Assembly (NCBI RefSeq): GCF_004664715.2
Contig: NC_051072.1
Coordinates: 41,349,142 to 41,413,141, forward strand
Length of the DNA: 64,000 bases
Direction: 5' to 3'
Origin: Peromyscus leucopus
Lineage: Eukaryota > Chordata > Mammalia > Rodentia > Cricetidae
Shown: in pieces, positions 10,880-22,408 of the stretch
Layout of the letters: the number at the start of each line of letters is the position of its first letter
Position numbering within the stretch: position 1 is the stretch's first letter
The notes under the pieces: generated by a model
Told to the model about the DNA's origin: nothing
Database searches by the model: none
What the model saw: only the letters and a program-made list of their open reading frames with translations
Made by a program: the position numbers and the translations under genes

Positions 10880-11400
10880 GGAAGCCGGCTAGGTTTCCAG
10901 AACCAGGCATGGATTTCCTTCTGTGGATTGGACCCTGACCCTAATTAGGCAATTGTTGATGGTCATTGACATGTGAATGCCACTTCTTGCAGCTTTATGC
11001 ATATCTTGCCCTGCTACTAATTGTCGTGATTCATAGGTGTTATACCTGGGTACAACTTTGTTTCCCTCCCTTGGCAGTGTGCACAGTATTTTCTTGAACT
11101 ATGGAAGCTGGATCACAGGAGAGAGGCTTTTAGGTCAGATCCAGTCATCTAAGTCACATGATGTAAGTGTGTGGCGTCTTCAGTAATATGGACACACACT
11201 TAACTATTAAAAGACATCCAAAGGCTACAAAGATAATTTATATTGTTTTGGGAGTCACTTGGACTACCTGACCAACCCTTTGAAAGGAAGTTTGTCATGT
11301 TTGGCACCAGAGTTTTGTTAGTCTGTCATTCTTATGGGGAATATTGTCAGCTTAAGTGGCAAAGCTATATTTATAAAATTAATAAAGAAATTTCAAGATA
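10880..11400 (+). mobile_element. L1 Lx-type 3' UTR
   Basis: Sense 3' UTR wording of rodent Lx L1: 'TTTATGCATATCTTGCCCTG', 'TACCTGGGTACAACTTTG', 'GCTGGATCACAGGAGAGAGG' and 'CTGTCAGCTTAAGTGG'-like sequence (about 11345). It is 5' truncated. Confidence 0.7.
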
Positions 11401-13879
11401 AGCACAAATTAAGGTAGTTCATGTCCAGCAAGCCAGCACTGCAGAAGATTCTAATGTGAATACTGTGTGAAAGGAGGAAAAAGACAATCTCAACCACTAA
11501 AACACAAGAAAAAAAATGATGAGAGGATGACTGAACAAAGGAGAGCTAAGAAGAAAAATGCTCTACTGAACACAGTAAATGGACAAACTCCTGATGCTAA
11601 CAGGGGATAAAATAAAGAATAAACAATAATTCAACTAATTAGAAAAGAAACCCAAAATTACAGTAATTAGTAAACATCTCTCAATAATAACATTAAATAT
11701 AAATAGACTCAACTCACCAATAAAAGAACATAAGAGTATCAAACTAACTAAAACTAGATCCAATGGTTTGTTGCCTACAAAAAACATGCTTATCTGGCAA
11801 CCACACCCAGAGACCAAGAGTCAAATATTTGAAAGCAATCTATTAAGTGAATGAAAACTGGAAAAAAAAAAAAAAACCTAGCAAAGCCAATCTCCTTTCT
11901 GATAAGGTACATTTCAAACCAAAATTTAGTCAGATGAGATGAAGACTGCTACATATTACTGAAGGGAACAATTCATCCAGAAGATATAAAAAAATGTAAA
12001 TATATGTGCACCAAACATTGAAATTCCCAACTTCATAAAACAAACAAAAATGAACATAAAATTTCAGATAGATCCTGATATAATAATCATGGATGAGTTT
12101 AATACACCACACTTATCTTTATATATGCCATCCAAACTAAAAATTAATGAAGAATCTTCAGTGTTAAACTTAACCATAGACAAAATGAATATTCCTTCTC
12201 ACAGAAACAGAACATACATTCTTCTTAGCAGCCCATAGAACCTCTGTAGAATAGACTACACTCTAGGTCTCCAATTAAATCTTACCAAACACAGAAGAGC
12301 TGAAATAATCTTTTGCATCTTGTTAGAACACAGTGCAATGATACTAGAACTCATTGGCAAGAGAAGCTGCAGAAAGGACAAATACATGAAAACTGAACAT
12401 GACACCACTGAAAGTCCCACTGGTCATTGGAAAACAAAATTAGAAAGGAAATGAAATTCTTTCTAGAATTAAATTAAAATGGAACCATAACTTGCAAGAA
12501 TCTTTGGGATGTAGCAGCTCTAAGAGGAAAATGTAAGCCACATGATCTTACCCATACCAAAAAAAATTGGAGAAATCTCAAATAAATAACCTAATGATGC
12601 ACCCCAAGGTCCTAAAAAAACAAGAATAATCTAAAGCTAAACACAACGGATGGCAATAAATAGTAAAGATCAGGAAAGAAACTGGTGAAATATGGACTAA
12701 AAGAACAATACACACAATAAGTCAATGAATTGTACTTAAAAAAAAAAAAAAAATTGGCAAACTGCTAGCCAAGCCAACCCCCAAAGGGGAGACCCAAATT
12801 AATAAAATTAGAGATGAAAGGGGGATTATTACCAATTCCAATGAAATGTTGAGATTTATTAGGAGTCCTTTTGAGAATTTATATTCCAAAAACCTGGAAT
12901 GTCTAGGGGAAAGTAGACAAATTTCTAGACATTATCTACTAAATCAAGTCAAGAAATCATAAACAACTTTTAAAAATCCATAATAACCAATGAGACAGAA
13001 ATAGCAATAAGAAGTCTGCCAACAATAATAACAACAATAACAAAAAGCTCAGGAGCAAATAAACTCTCTGCAAAGTCCTACCAAACCTTTGAGGATGAAC
13101 TGACAATGTTCCTCAAGCTGTTCCATGAAATAGAAAGAAAAGGAACAGTCTATGAAGAGAAGACTTCATTCTACAAAATCATTGCTGCCCTGATACACCA
13201 AACTGGATAAAGACACAACAAATAAAGAAAACTACAGACAAATTTCCCTGCTATATGTAGACATAAATTGTCAATAAAATTCTTACAAATAGAATTTGAG
13301 AATACTTTAATTTGAACATACACCATAACCAAGTTGGCTTCATTGCAGGGATACAAAGTCTATTAAATACAAATAAATCAATAAGTGAAACTCAGCACAT
13401 AAACTTCAGTATAGAAATAACATAGTAATTTATACAAAAAAAGGCCTTTGGCAAAATTGAGCACCCTTTTACAAGAACTTTGAAGAAACTAGGATTAACA
13501 GGGAACATAACTCAACATTATGAAGGTGAGAGATACAAACATATAGCCAACATCATACTCAATAGTTAAGCAGCATTTCTTCTAGAATGTACAATGAGAT
13601 AAAGGCACCCATTCTCTCCACTTATCCAGTATAGTGGTCAAAGTCTTATCTGGAACAATAAAACAAAAGAAAGGAAAAAAAGTTTACAAATAGGAAAGGA
13701 AGAAATTAATTTATCCCTATTTGTAGACAATATGTTCCTGTACTTAAAAGACCCTGAAAATTCCATTAGAATACTTAAATCAGATGATGACTTCAGTAAA
13801 GTGGCAGGATACAAAATTCAGTGTATAAATATCAATATCTTTTCTGAAAGTCAATGAAGAACCTACCAAGAAAGCAATC

Positions 13880-14048
13880 AGTGGGTCTGGTGGCTTACTG
13901 GGGAAAAAACACTTTACTGAAACATACACGGGAGGCGAGAACTGACTTTCACAATTTTTTTCTCTGTCATCTACAATTGTAGCATGGAACATATGTGTGC
14001 CTCAAATCAACAAATAAATGTTTAAAAAATTAAAAATAAAAAAAAAAC
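13880..14048 (+). mobile_element. Decayed tRNA-derived SINE inside L1 ORF2
   Basis: A 'GTGGGTCTGGTGGCTTACTG' head and 'CAAATCAACAAATAAATG' tail, flanked by AGAAAGCAATC (13869-13879) / AGAAAGAAATC (14049-14059). L1 ORF2 sequence resumes directly afterwards. Confidence 0.6.
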
Positions 14049-14857
14049 AGAAAGAAATCCTGGAGAAAATACCATTCACAAATGCTTCAAAACCAAATCA
14101 AAACAAACTAGGAATTAATATATCCAAGGATGTGAACAATGAAATGTTTAAGACATTGAATAAATAAATGAAAAGAAAAATAGAAGATGGAAAGACCTCT
14201 CATGTTCATGGGCTAGTGGAATTAATATTGTGAAAATGGTTATATTACTGAAAGTGTTTTATAGATTCAAAGCATTCTCCATCAAAATTCCAATAACATT
14301 CTTCACAGATATAGGGGGAAAACCCCCTCTAAAATCTTTATGGAAGCATGAAAGACCAATCCTGAGCATAAAGAACAATCCAAATTACGTTATAGAGCTA
14401 TAGTAACAAAACCAGCAGGGTACTGATACCAAAACAGGTATGCAGAGCAACAGAATAGAGGATCCCAAAATAAACCCACATAGTTGCAGCCACCTAATTT
14501 CTGACAAAGCTTTCAAAATGTACATTGGGAAAAAAAGAAGCCTCATTAACAAATGGAGCTAGGATAAGTGTATTTTCATGTATAGAAGAATGAAACTAGA
14601 TCTACATCTCTCACCTGACACAAAAATCAGTCAAAATGTTTGGTTTAATGGAAATGCTAAATGAAAACAGAAAAATATTTAAGGACTCCGCTAGCACATG
14701 AGATAATCTAAAGAATAGACAAATGGGATTTTTTATGAAATTAAAAAGCTTCTAAAACAAAAAGTGAAAAGATAGCCTACATAATGGAGGAAAGTTTGTG
14801 ATCAGTCATACAACAGAAAAGGGACTAATAACTTGGATATAATTAGAAAGAACTGTT

Positions 14858-14860
<3 letters not shown>

Positions 14861-14902
<42 letters not shown>
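14861..14902. repeat. (CA)n microsatellite
   Basis: 21 CA units embedded in L1 ORF2 sequence. Confidence 0.98.
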
Positions 14903-14908
<6 letters not shown>

Positions 14909-15439
14909 AATACACACAAAAAGTCATCCATTGGCTAATGGGCTGACTAGATAGTTCACAGAGGAAGAAACAGAAATGCCAGAAAATACTGAAAACATGT
15001 TTAATATCAAAACATTTTCCTTAGTGAAAACAGACATTTATAGACCACTTCATCTAATGACAGCAGAGTATCAAATACCAAGATAGACCACATTCTGGGC
15101 CAAAAGACTTAACTTCAAAAGCTTAAAGCACTACAAATCATACAATGTCTGCTTTTGGGACACAGTAAGATTAAACATCACCGAAATGAATAGTAGAGGG
15201 AGAACTGGACATTCAGTTGTGCAGATTAATCAATACTTCTAAATAACAAATGGGTCAACGAATCTACAAATTTTTTTTTTTAAATTCACTGAATGAAAAT
15301 GAAACCAAAGCTCACCAAAATTCATGGAATACAGCAAAAGCCGTGCTTAGAAAGAAATTTATAGTAATCAATATATACTAAAAGGAAACGCATAAAGATT
15401 AGTCATATAAGCTTCTACCTTAGAAAGCTGAAAGAGACA

Positions 15440-15655
15440 GCTGAGCAGTGGTGGTGCACACCTTTAATCCCAGCACTCAGGAGGCAGAGGCAGGCGGATC
15501 TCTGAGTTTGAGAACAGCCTGGTCTACAGAGGGAGTTCCAGGACAGCTGGGCTACACAGAGAAACCCTGTCTCAAACCCCCCTCAAACAAACAAACAAAT
15601 ACACACATACAAACAAACAAAACTCTATCTTGAAAAAAACAAAAAATAAAAAAAA
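15440..15655 (+). mobile_element. B1 SINE with CAAA-rich tail
   Basis: 'GTGGTGCACACCTTTAATCC', 'GGCAGAGGCAGGCGGATCTC' and 'CACAGAGAAACCCTGTCTC' (ends about 15573), then a tail of ACAAACAAACAAA. This copy has the 'CCAGGACAGCTGGGCTACAC' right half, unlike the copy at 4441. Confidence 0.93.
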
Positions 15656-15807
15656 CCTAAAAGGAAGAAAGAAAATTAAATTCAAAGTAAATAGAAAAGA
15701 AACAATTAAAAACTAGATCAGAAATAAGTGATATTGAAAATAGAAAATCAACTGTAAGAAATCAATTAAACTATAAGTTGCCTCTTTTAAAATATCAATA
15801 AAAATTG

Positions 15808-15861
15808 CAGAGTGAATTCCAGGACAGCCAAGGCTACATAGTGAAACCCTGTCTTGAAAAA
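15808..15861 (+). mobile_element. 5'-truncated B1 (right end only)
   Basis: Only the right end is present ('GTGAATTCCAGGACAGCC' to 'GAAACCCTGTCTTG' plus A's). L1 sequence is duplicated around it: AATATCAATAAAAATTG (15791-15807) and AAATCAATAAAATTG (15863-15877). This fits a truncated retroposition. Confidence 0.85.
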
Positions 15862-16071
15862 AAAATCAATAAAATTGACAGGCTAACTCAGAAGAAAAAG
15901 AGAGGTTATAAATTAGTAATGTTAGGAACAAAAATGGGGACATAATTATAGACTCAACAGACATCGAAAGGATAGTAAGAGGTTGTTCTCAACCACGTGG
16001 CTCACAAACTTGATGACCTGGGTGAAATTCAACAGTGAATGCCAAAACTCACACAAGTAGGTAACCTGAAT

Positions 16072-16448
16072 GGGCCTTTTCTATGGCACTAAAGAGACTC
16101 CATGAACAAGGCAACTAACAGAAGAAAGAGTTTATTGGGGGCTTACAGTTTCACAGCCTGGAGTCCATGATCACCACAGCAGGGAGCATGGCAGCAGGCA
16201 GGCAGACATGGTGCTAGAGCAGTAGCTGAGAGCTTACATCCTTATCATGAAGTAGAAGCAGAGAAAGCTAACTAAGAATGGTGTGAACTCTTGAAACCCC
16301 CAAGCCCAGTCCCAGAGACACACCTCCTCCAAAGCCACACCTCCTCCAAAGCCACACCTCCTAATCTTTTCCAAATGGTCTCACCAACTGAATACCAAGA
16401 ATTCAAATATATAGGCCTATGAGGACCATTCTCATTAAAACTATCACA
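16072..16448 (-). mobile_element. MaLR-type solo LTR, antisense
   Basis: Antisense order: 'AGAGACTCCATGAACAAGGC', 'TTTATTGGGGGCTTACAGTT', 'GGCAGCAGGCAGGCAGACAT', a duplicated 'CCTCCAAAGCCACACCTCCT' motif (16326-16362 region) and an end in CTATCACA (rc starts TGTGATAG). Interrupts the L1MB-like element. Confidence 0.8.
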
Positions 16449-16490
16449 ATGACTATTTCTTTTAAAGACACTGAATCAATAATTCATTAC

Positions 16491-16658
16491 TAGGCTGGAG
16501 AGATGGCTCAGAGGTTAAGAACACTGACTGTTCTTCCAGAGGTCCTGAGTTCAATTCCCAGCAACCACATGATGGCTCACAACCATCTGTAATGAGATGC
16601 CCTCTTCTGGTCATACATGTTGTATACATAATAAATAAATAAATAAATCTTAAAAAAA
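16491..16658 (+). mobile_element. B2 SINE
   Basis: 'GGCTGGAGAGATGGCTCAGA', 'GGTCCTGAGTTCAATTCCCA' (pol III B box region), 'CAACCATCTGTAATGAGATG', then (AATA)n and an A tail. A perfect 13-bp target duplication AATAATTCATTAC flanks it at 16478-16490 and 16659-16671. Confidence 0.96.
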
Positions 16659-16878
16659 AATAATTCATTACCTTCAGAACAGTAAGCACTGTACCCAAAT
16701 GAATTCACAGGTGAATTTTACCAAGTATTAAGGAAAAGAAAATCACACCAATTCTTTACAATATTTTTCAGAAGACAAACAGAAGAGTTGCTTTCTATAT
16801 AATTCTAGAAGTCTAACATTACTTTAATACATAAATCAGGACATTTTAGGCAAGAAAAACTAAAATAGTATCTCTTGC

Positions 16879-17220
16879 TGTGGGATGGTCTTTTTGTATG
16901 CTGTGAATATGTGTTGCTACCATTGGTGAATAAAGAAGCGCTTTGGCCTATGGTAAGATAGGTTATAGCCAAACAGGAAATCCAAAAGAGATACAGGGAG
17001 AAGAAAGGCAGAGTCAAGGCAGATGCTTAGAGCCACTGGGGGAAAAGATATAATGGAACACAGGTAAAGCAATGAGGCACATGGCAATAGACAGATTAAT
17101 AGAAATAGGTTAATTTAAGATGTAATAGCTGGTTGATAATAAGCCAGAGTCATAGACCAAGCAGTTTGTAATTAATAAAAGCCTCAGTGTATTTATTTGG
17201 GACCAAGTGGCTGCACAACA
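16879..17220 (+). mobile_element. ERV LTR, 'TGTGGGATG...' rodent family, copy 2
   Basis: Begins TGTGGGATGGTCTTTTTG and ends ...GCTGCACAACA, with internal 'CAGATTAATAGAAATAGGTT' (17091-17110) and an 'AATAAAAG' poly(A)-signal-like site (17174-17181). L1 sequence continues on both sides. The matching copy at 2693-3040 is shorter and more diverged. No clear target duplication was found. Confidence 0.7.
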
Positions 17221-18542
17221 CAGGAAAATCTTCATCTACAATCGCTAATGTGTATAGACACACTATATTAACAAGCTGAACACAACATGCACAAATCACC
17301 CTCACCACACAGATGGAGTTATCCCTGGTATCCAAAAGATAAGTCAACATTTGAAAACGAATTGTTGTAACTATCAGTCAATAGACCCAAGAAGAACAAG
17401 TGTGCAATTTATAGATGTAGAAATAGCATTTGACAAAACACACTGCAGAAATAGCAATTTACTCAATCTAGTAGGGAAACTTTACACTGCCAAAGATCCC
17501 CTGCAACTTGTGTCATACTTAATGTTGAAAAACTTAAGCTTTCCCATGAAGATTAGGAGCAGGCAAGATATTACCTCTCACCACTATTTTTCAATATTGT
17601 ATTGGAAGTTCAAAAGAATACAATAAGATAAGAAGATAAAATAGAAGGTTTGCTAATTAGGAAGAAGAAGTAAAGCTGTATTTGTGCAAAGACGGCATGC
17701 TTATGCAGAAAATCGAAAGGAACTAACAAAGCTTCAGAAAATAATAAACAATTACAGCAGCATGTATAACCAATACAAAAATTAAGAAGCCTTCATGTAT
17801 CACAGCCGCAACCAAATAAAATGTGAAATATACTATCATTTACATTAGTACCCAGTAATATAAGTTTTAATCTAACAAAATGAGTGAGATTTTATACATA
17901 AATGTGTGTGTGTGTGTCATGTATGATGAAAAGTACAAAACTATGAAGGAAGAGATAAAAAGCAAAATAAATTGAGCATTATTCCATGTTTATAGATAGA
18001 AATATTTGGTATTACTAAGATATAAGTTCTTCTCAATTTGATTTGTAGATTTAAAGCAATCCCAGTCAAAATTCCTCAAAGGTTATTTTGCAGCTGTTGA
18101 CAAACTGAATCTAAAGTTAGTATGAACACAGTAACTTTGGAATAGCTGACATAATATTGAAGGAAAACAAAGACAGAGGGGTAATTTTACTCAATTCTGG
18201 TATCTACTATAAAGTTAATCAAGACAGTGTGATATTGGAAAAAATGACCTTTCAGTCTTGAAAAACATGCAAACCAGTAAATCAAAACACAGACCTTATA
18301 TTCTTCACAAAAAAATTAACTGGAAAAAGATAAAAAGAAAAAGAATTGTGAACCTAAATATGAGTCATAAACCAGAAATCTCCTAGAAGAAAACAGAAGA
18401 GGAAATCTATATGACTATGACAATCAAAGGCATAATACACAAAATAAACAACTGATAAGCTGGGCTTCATTAGTATTATAATTTCTGTTAGCTGGAAAAG
18501 GATTGTGTAAAATATACAAAGAACTCAGCATTAAGTACAGGG

Positions 18543-18569
18543 TCTGGGGGGATGGTTTAGTTGGTAAGG
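18543..18569 (+). mobile_element. RSINE1/B4 SINE, left piece (split by LTR)
   Basis: The SINE head 'TCTGGGGGGATGGTTTAG' plus 'TTGGTAAGG' is cut at 18569 by the LTR and continues at 19003 with 'TGCTTGCTTTACCTGCACAG'. Confidence 0.8.
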
Positions 18570-18996
18570 TGTGATGGTATTGTGTTCCCCAAAATATTGT
18601 GCACCGTAATAAACTTATCTGGGGTCAGAGACAAAACAGCCACAATATTAAACATAGAATATGGCAGTGATAGCACACGCCCTTTAATCCTAGCATTCCA
18701 GAGGCAGAAATTCATTTGTTTAAGGATACAGCCAAGCGTGGTGACTCATGCCTTTAATCCCAGAAAGTGAGCCTTTAATCCCAGGGAGTGGTGGTAGAAA
18801 GCAAAAAGGTATATAAAGTGTGAGGACCAGAAACTTGAAGCATTTGGCTGGTTAAGCTTTTAGACTTTGAGCAGCACAGTTCAGCTGTGAGGCATCCAGT
18901 CTGAGGAAACAGGATCACCTGAGTAATTGACCAGGTGAGGAAGCTGTGGCTTGTTCTGTCTCTCTGATTTTATTAATTATTAAGATTCATGCTACA
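18570..18996 (+). mobile_element. Solo ERV LTR (ERVK-like), copy 2
   Basis: A 427-bp unit, TGTGATGGTATTGTG...ATTCATGCTACA, with a perfect 6-bp target duplication GTAAGG (18564-18569 and 18997-19002). It contains the same B1-like block as copy 1 ('GCACACGCCCTTTAATCCTA' and 'GACTCATGCCTTTAATCCCA') and a TATA box (TATATAAA, 18810-18817). It lies inside a SINE, which itself lies in an L1 fossil. Confidence 0.93.
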
Positions 18997-19002
18997 GTAA
19001 GG

Positions 19003-19165
19003 TGCTTGCTTTACCTGCACAGGGATATGGAGTTCAGTCCTCAGAAGGCAGGTGAAGAAGCCTGGTGTTGTGGTATGAATTTGTAATCCCAGCACTGGGA
19101 AGGTGGAGACAAGAGGATCCCTGGAACTTGATAGCTGACCACCCTAGCCTACTATGTGAATATTG
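19003..19165 (+). mobile_element. RSINE1/B4 SINE, right piece
   Basis: Continues the SINE cut at 18569: 'GGAGTTCAGTCCTCAGAAGG', 'TGAATTTGTAATCCCAGCAC' and 'GGATCCCTGGAACTTGATAG'. Confidence 0.75.
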
Positions 19166-19184
19166 GTGAAATTATTAAGGCCAC

Positions 19185-19480
19185 TCCATGTAGTTAAAAG
19201 GGAGGTTTATTTTGTGGGGTAACTTACAAGTGAATGGATAGTTTACAGAGTCTGCAAAAGGTGTGGCACAGTCCGGCGGTGTTCTCTGGAGAACTCTGCT
19301 CAGTCTACTTTCAGCGTCCAGGGTCTAGAAACCAAGAGAGCTGGCACATCTGGATCTCGGTTCTTCAGGGCCCTCTCTTGGCCCTGCCTTGTAGGCATGA
19401 CAGTTACCGAAGCCTCAATGGGGGTTGGAACTTCCAGATCAATGCTGGAATGGCTACCCACTACAATGTGAATTCCAGGC
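19185..19480 (-). mobile_element. LTR-like rodent mid-repeat, unclassified
   Basis: 'GGAGGTTTATTTTGTGGGGT', 'TCCGGCGGTGTTCTCTGGAG' and 'GAATGGCTACCCACTACAAT' recall a dispersed rodent repeat, but I cannot name the family. Orientation and limits are tentative. Confidence 0.35.
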
Positions 19481-19892
19481 AAAAATAAGCTGGTATGTCT
19501 CAAATGAGGTGGACAGAATGACATCCAAGGATAGAAATATAAGAAGCTAGTACATAAATAGATATTGAATATTATATGTATTAGGCAGATATATGCTAAA
19601 AAATGTATAGACTGAAGTGTGTGTGTTTATGCAAGCAATTTAATTAGATAATAATTTAATAATAAATAATATTAGATAATAAATTTAACAGCAATTTAAT
19701 AGAAAAGAGGGACATGAATTTTAAAAAGAGCAAGGGGATGTATGGATTTGGAGGGAGGAAAAGAAAAGGAGAAATGATGTAATTGTACTATAATCTCTAA
19801 AAAAAAAGGCAGCATAGCATACATGATTAAATGCAAAATGGTACAGCTACTTTGGAAGGCATCGTTACAAAGCTACACAAAACTTACTCTAC

Positions 19893-20040
19893 GCAGGCAT
19901 GGTGGCACATGCCTGGAATTCGAGCACTTGGGAAGTATAATGAAGATCATAAGTTCAAGGCCATCTGGGCTCCATAGTGAACTGAAAGTCAGCTCAAGCT
20001 GCAGCAAGACCTTGACTCAAAAAACAAAAAAACAAAAAAC
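19893..20040 (+). mobile_element. B1-related SINE, diverged
   Basis: 'GCAGGCATGGTGGCACATGC' (19894-19913), 'GTTCAAGGCCATCTGGGCTC' (19953-19972) and 'AAGACCTTGACTCAAAAAAC' form a B1/PB1-like monomer inside L1 3' sequence. Confidence 0.75.
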
Positions 20041-20417
20041 ACCAACCCACAAAAACCCAAAATCAAACGAATCTGGACACACTCATCATACAATACAGTA
20101 ACAAAATCCTAGAGAGCTACCTGGATGAATAAAAAACATGTTCATTCAAAAACCTACTCATGAATATTTATAGCAGTTTTGTTCATAATTGCTGAAAGTC
20201 AGAAGCAATAGAGATGTCCTTCAGTGGATGAACAGATAAATACATTGTGGTACTAGTCTATCCAGGGTAGAATATTTTTTCAGCACTAAAAAGAAAGGAG
20301 CTGTCAAGCCATGAAAAGACACAGAGGAAACTTAAATGCCTATTATTAGGCAGAAAGCCAATCTGAAAAGACTCCAGCTGTCTGTTACTCTGGAAAAGAC
20401 AAAATCCTGGAGACAGC

Positions 20418-20811
20418 AGCGTCTTTGTTACTTTTCCTGTGGCTGTGATAAAATGCCATGATGAAAGCCACTTAAGAGAGAAAGGATTTGTTTTGGCTCA
20501 CAGTTCCAGGTTACACAGTCCATCGTTCACAGGAGTCACAGCAGCAGGGACATGAGGGGTTAGTCATACTGTGTTCACAGTCAGGAAGCAAAGAGCAATG
20601 GACAATGAGCTCATACTTCTGCTCAGTTTTATTTCTTTGCTCACACAGTCCAGGGAATAGTGTTACCTACGGTGCATAACTCTTCTTACCTTAATTAACA
20701 AAATCAAGATATTGCCCCAAGCTAATCCCTCACAGGCATGCCCAGAGGCCCACCTCCCAGGTGATTCTAGCTTCTTGTAAACTGACAAATAAAACCAACC
20801 ATCCCTGACAC
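20418..20811 (-). mobile_element. MaLR-type solo LTR, antisense
   Basis: 'CTGTGGCTGTGATAAAATGC', 'TTTTGGCTCACAGTTCCAGG', a body, and an end 'ACCAACCATCCCTGACA' (rc starts TG). L1MB-like 3' sequence is continuous across the insertion. Confidence 0.75.
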
Positions 20812-21386
20812 TAAAAATGATCAACAACTACCTGAAGTTAGGGACAATTAAATGAAGAACAGAGGATTCTGAAGACAGTGAAACTACTCTCGAAGTATCA
20901 TAATGGTGGCTGCATCACAGTGCATTTTTTTTTTCCAAACCGAGAGAATGTGTAGCAGCACCAAAACTAAGCACTAATGTGAACGGTGGACTTCAGATGT
21001 TTATGATAAATGTTAATGAAGGTTCATCAGTTCTCAAAACTATACCATTCAGGTATGTGTGAAGAGGTGATAATTGGGGTGATTATCCATGGGAGGGCAG
21101 GAAGATGCTCAAATGTATTGTCAAAAGTACTCTAAAAAGTAAAGTCCATTTTAAAATGTATATTGTAATGACTTGCACTAAATCTGTTCTCATACATACC
21201 CTAGATAGAATATGTTTTTTTTGGAGGGGGGAGAGGTGTCAATTGATGAACAATTAGTGATCAAATTTATATAGTTCAAAAGGCCAATAATTGAACATTT
21301 TTAAAAAAAATCCATATCTTAATTAGGTTTCTTAATTAATGACCAAAGTTAATTAGGCAGGAACCTCTTTAATGCAAGAAATTTGA

Positions 21387-21551
21387 GGCTGGAGAGATGG
21401 CTCAGCAGTTACAGGCTCTTACTGTTCTTGCAGAGGACCTGGGTTCTGTTGCAAGCACGGATACCAGGCAGCTCACCTATAATTCCACCTCCAGGTAATC
21501 CAATGTCTTCTGGCATCTGCAGGCACTGTACACAGATGGTACACATAAACT
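21387..21551 (+). mobile_element. B3/B2-family SINE
   Basis: 'GGCTGGAGAGATGGCTCAGC' (21388-21407), 'GAGGACCTGGGTTCTGTTGC', 'CTTCTGGCATCTGCAGGCAC' and a tail that passes into the CA/GA microsatellite. Confidence 0.9.
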
Positions 21552-21576
21552 CACACACACACACACACACACACAC

Positions 21577-21620
<44 letters not shown>
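21552..21620. repeat. Compound (CA)n(GA)n microsatellite
   Basis: (CA)n at 21552-21576 continues into (GA)n at 21577-21620, arising from the SINE tail. Confidence 0.97.
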
Positions 21621-21622
<2 letters not shown>

Positions 21623-21623
21623 C

Positions 21624-21717
21624 TGTGATGGTTTGAAAGAAAATGGCTCCCAAAGACAGTATCACTATTAAAAGAAGGTGTGGTCTTGTTGAAGGAAGTG
21701 TGTCACTGTGGGGCAGA
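21624..21717 (+). mobile_element. MaLR-type LTR, left piece
   Basis: Begins TGTGATGGTTTGAAAG and contains 'AAGTGTGTCACTGTGGGG'. It is interrupted at 21718 by another LTR and resumes at 22167 with 'GGTGGGCCTTGAGGTCTC'. Confidence 0.85.
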
Positions 21718-22166
21718 TGTTGTAGAATATTATTTTAAGTTGTGTTGCTTTGTTTATATTGCATTGGCTTAACCCTGTGAAGCTGTGTTACTTTGAGTAT
21801 CTAAAACACTTGATGGACTAATAAAGAACTGAATCGCCAATAGCAAGGCAGGAGAAAGGATAGGTGGGGCTAGCAGGCAGAGAGAATAAATAGAAGGAGG
21901 AGTCTGGGGAAAAGAAGAAGTAACCAGAGAATGAGAAGAAGCTAGCCACCTAGCTACACAGGCAGCCACGGAGTAAGAATAAGATTTACAGAAGTAGGAG
22001 AATGGGAAAAGCCCAGATGCAGAAGGTAGACAGGATAAGTTAAGGAAAGCTGGCAAGAAACAAGCCAAGCTAAGGCTAGGCATTTATAAGTAAGAATAAG
22101 CCTTTGAGAGTGATTTATTTGGGAACTGCGTGGAAGACACCCCAGAAAGAGCAAAAACAAACAACA
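21718..22166 (+). mobile_element. ERV LTR inserted in a MaLR LTR
   Basis: A 449-bp block, TGTTGTAGAATATT...AAACAACA, has TG...CA ends, 'GCCAATAGCAAGGCAGG' and 3' features ('GGCATTTATAAGTAAGAATA', 'GATTTATTTGGGAACTGCGT') akin to the 2693 and 16879 LTRs. It splits the MaLR LTR cleanly. No clear target duplication was found. Confidence 0.65.
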
Positions 22167-22405
22167 GGTGGGCCTTGAGGTCTCTTTTTTCAAGCTTCAC
22201 TCAGTGTGACAGTCAACTGACTACCTGTTGCCTTCTGGTCAAGATGTAGCCAGCACCATGTCTGCCTTTATGCTGCCATGCTCCCCATCATGATGAGAAT
22301 GGACTGAGCCTCTGAAACTGTAAGCCACCACCTCAATTAAATATTTTCTTTATAAGAGTTGCCATGGTCATGGTGTCTCATTCCAGCAATAAAAACCTAA
22401 CTAAG

Positions 22406-22408
<3 letters not shown>
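22167..22408 (+). mobile_element. MaLR-type LTR, right piece
   Basis: 'GAATGGACTGAGCCTCTGAA', 'CTCAATTAAATATTTTCTTT', 'CATGGTCATGGTGTCTCATT' and the terminal 'CCTAACTAAGACA' (ends 22408). Bases flanking the whole LTR (GATAC before 21624, CATAC after 22408) fit a 5-bp duplication with one mismatch. Confidence 0.88.

Larger units (their letters stand above)
11430..15012 (+). mobile_element. Ancient L1 (L1M-type) ORF2 remnant, sense
   Basis: Collinear with L1 ORF2 from the endonuclease region (11690-11830), through the reverse-transcriptase region (around 13190-13350, 'CAAGTTGGCTTCATTGCAGG' at 13329-13348; 'CCCATTCTCTCCACTTATCC' at 13609-13628; 'GTAGACAATATG' at 13724-13735, the active-site area), to the C-terminal part (14100-14650). 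Many stops and indels are present and there is no functional frame. It is interrupted by a SINE at 13880-14048 and by the CA microsatellite at 14861-14902. Confidence 0.85.
15013..21180 (+). mobile_element. Ancient L1 (L1MB-like) ORF2 plus 3' end, heavily nested
   Basis: Sense L1 segments appear in correct order at 15030-15439, 15656-15807, 15862-15980, 16659-16878, 17221-18540, 19810-19892, 20041-20417 and 20812-21180. The last two match the 3' end of old L1M elements ('AGCACTAAAAAGAAAGGAGC' at 20282-20301; 'CATAATGGTGGCTGCATCAC' at 20900-20919). The intervening pieces are later SINE and LTR insertions listed separately. It is completely degenerate. The region restarts at an earlier ORF2 position than the 14.6-15.0 kb segment, so this is a separate element. 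Confidence 0.8.
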
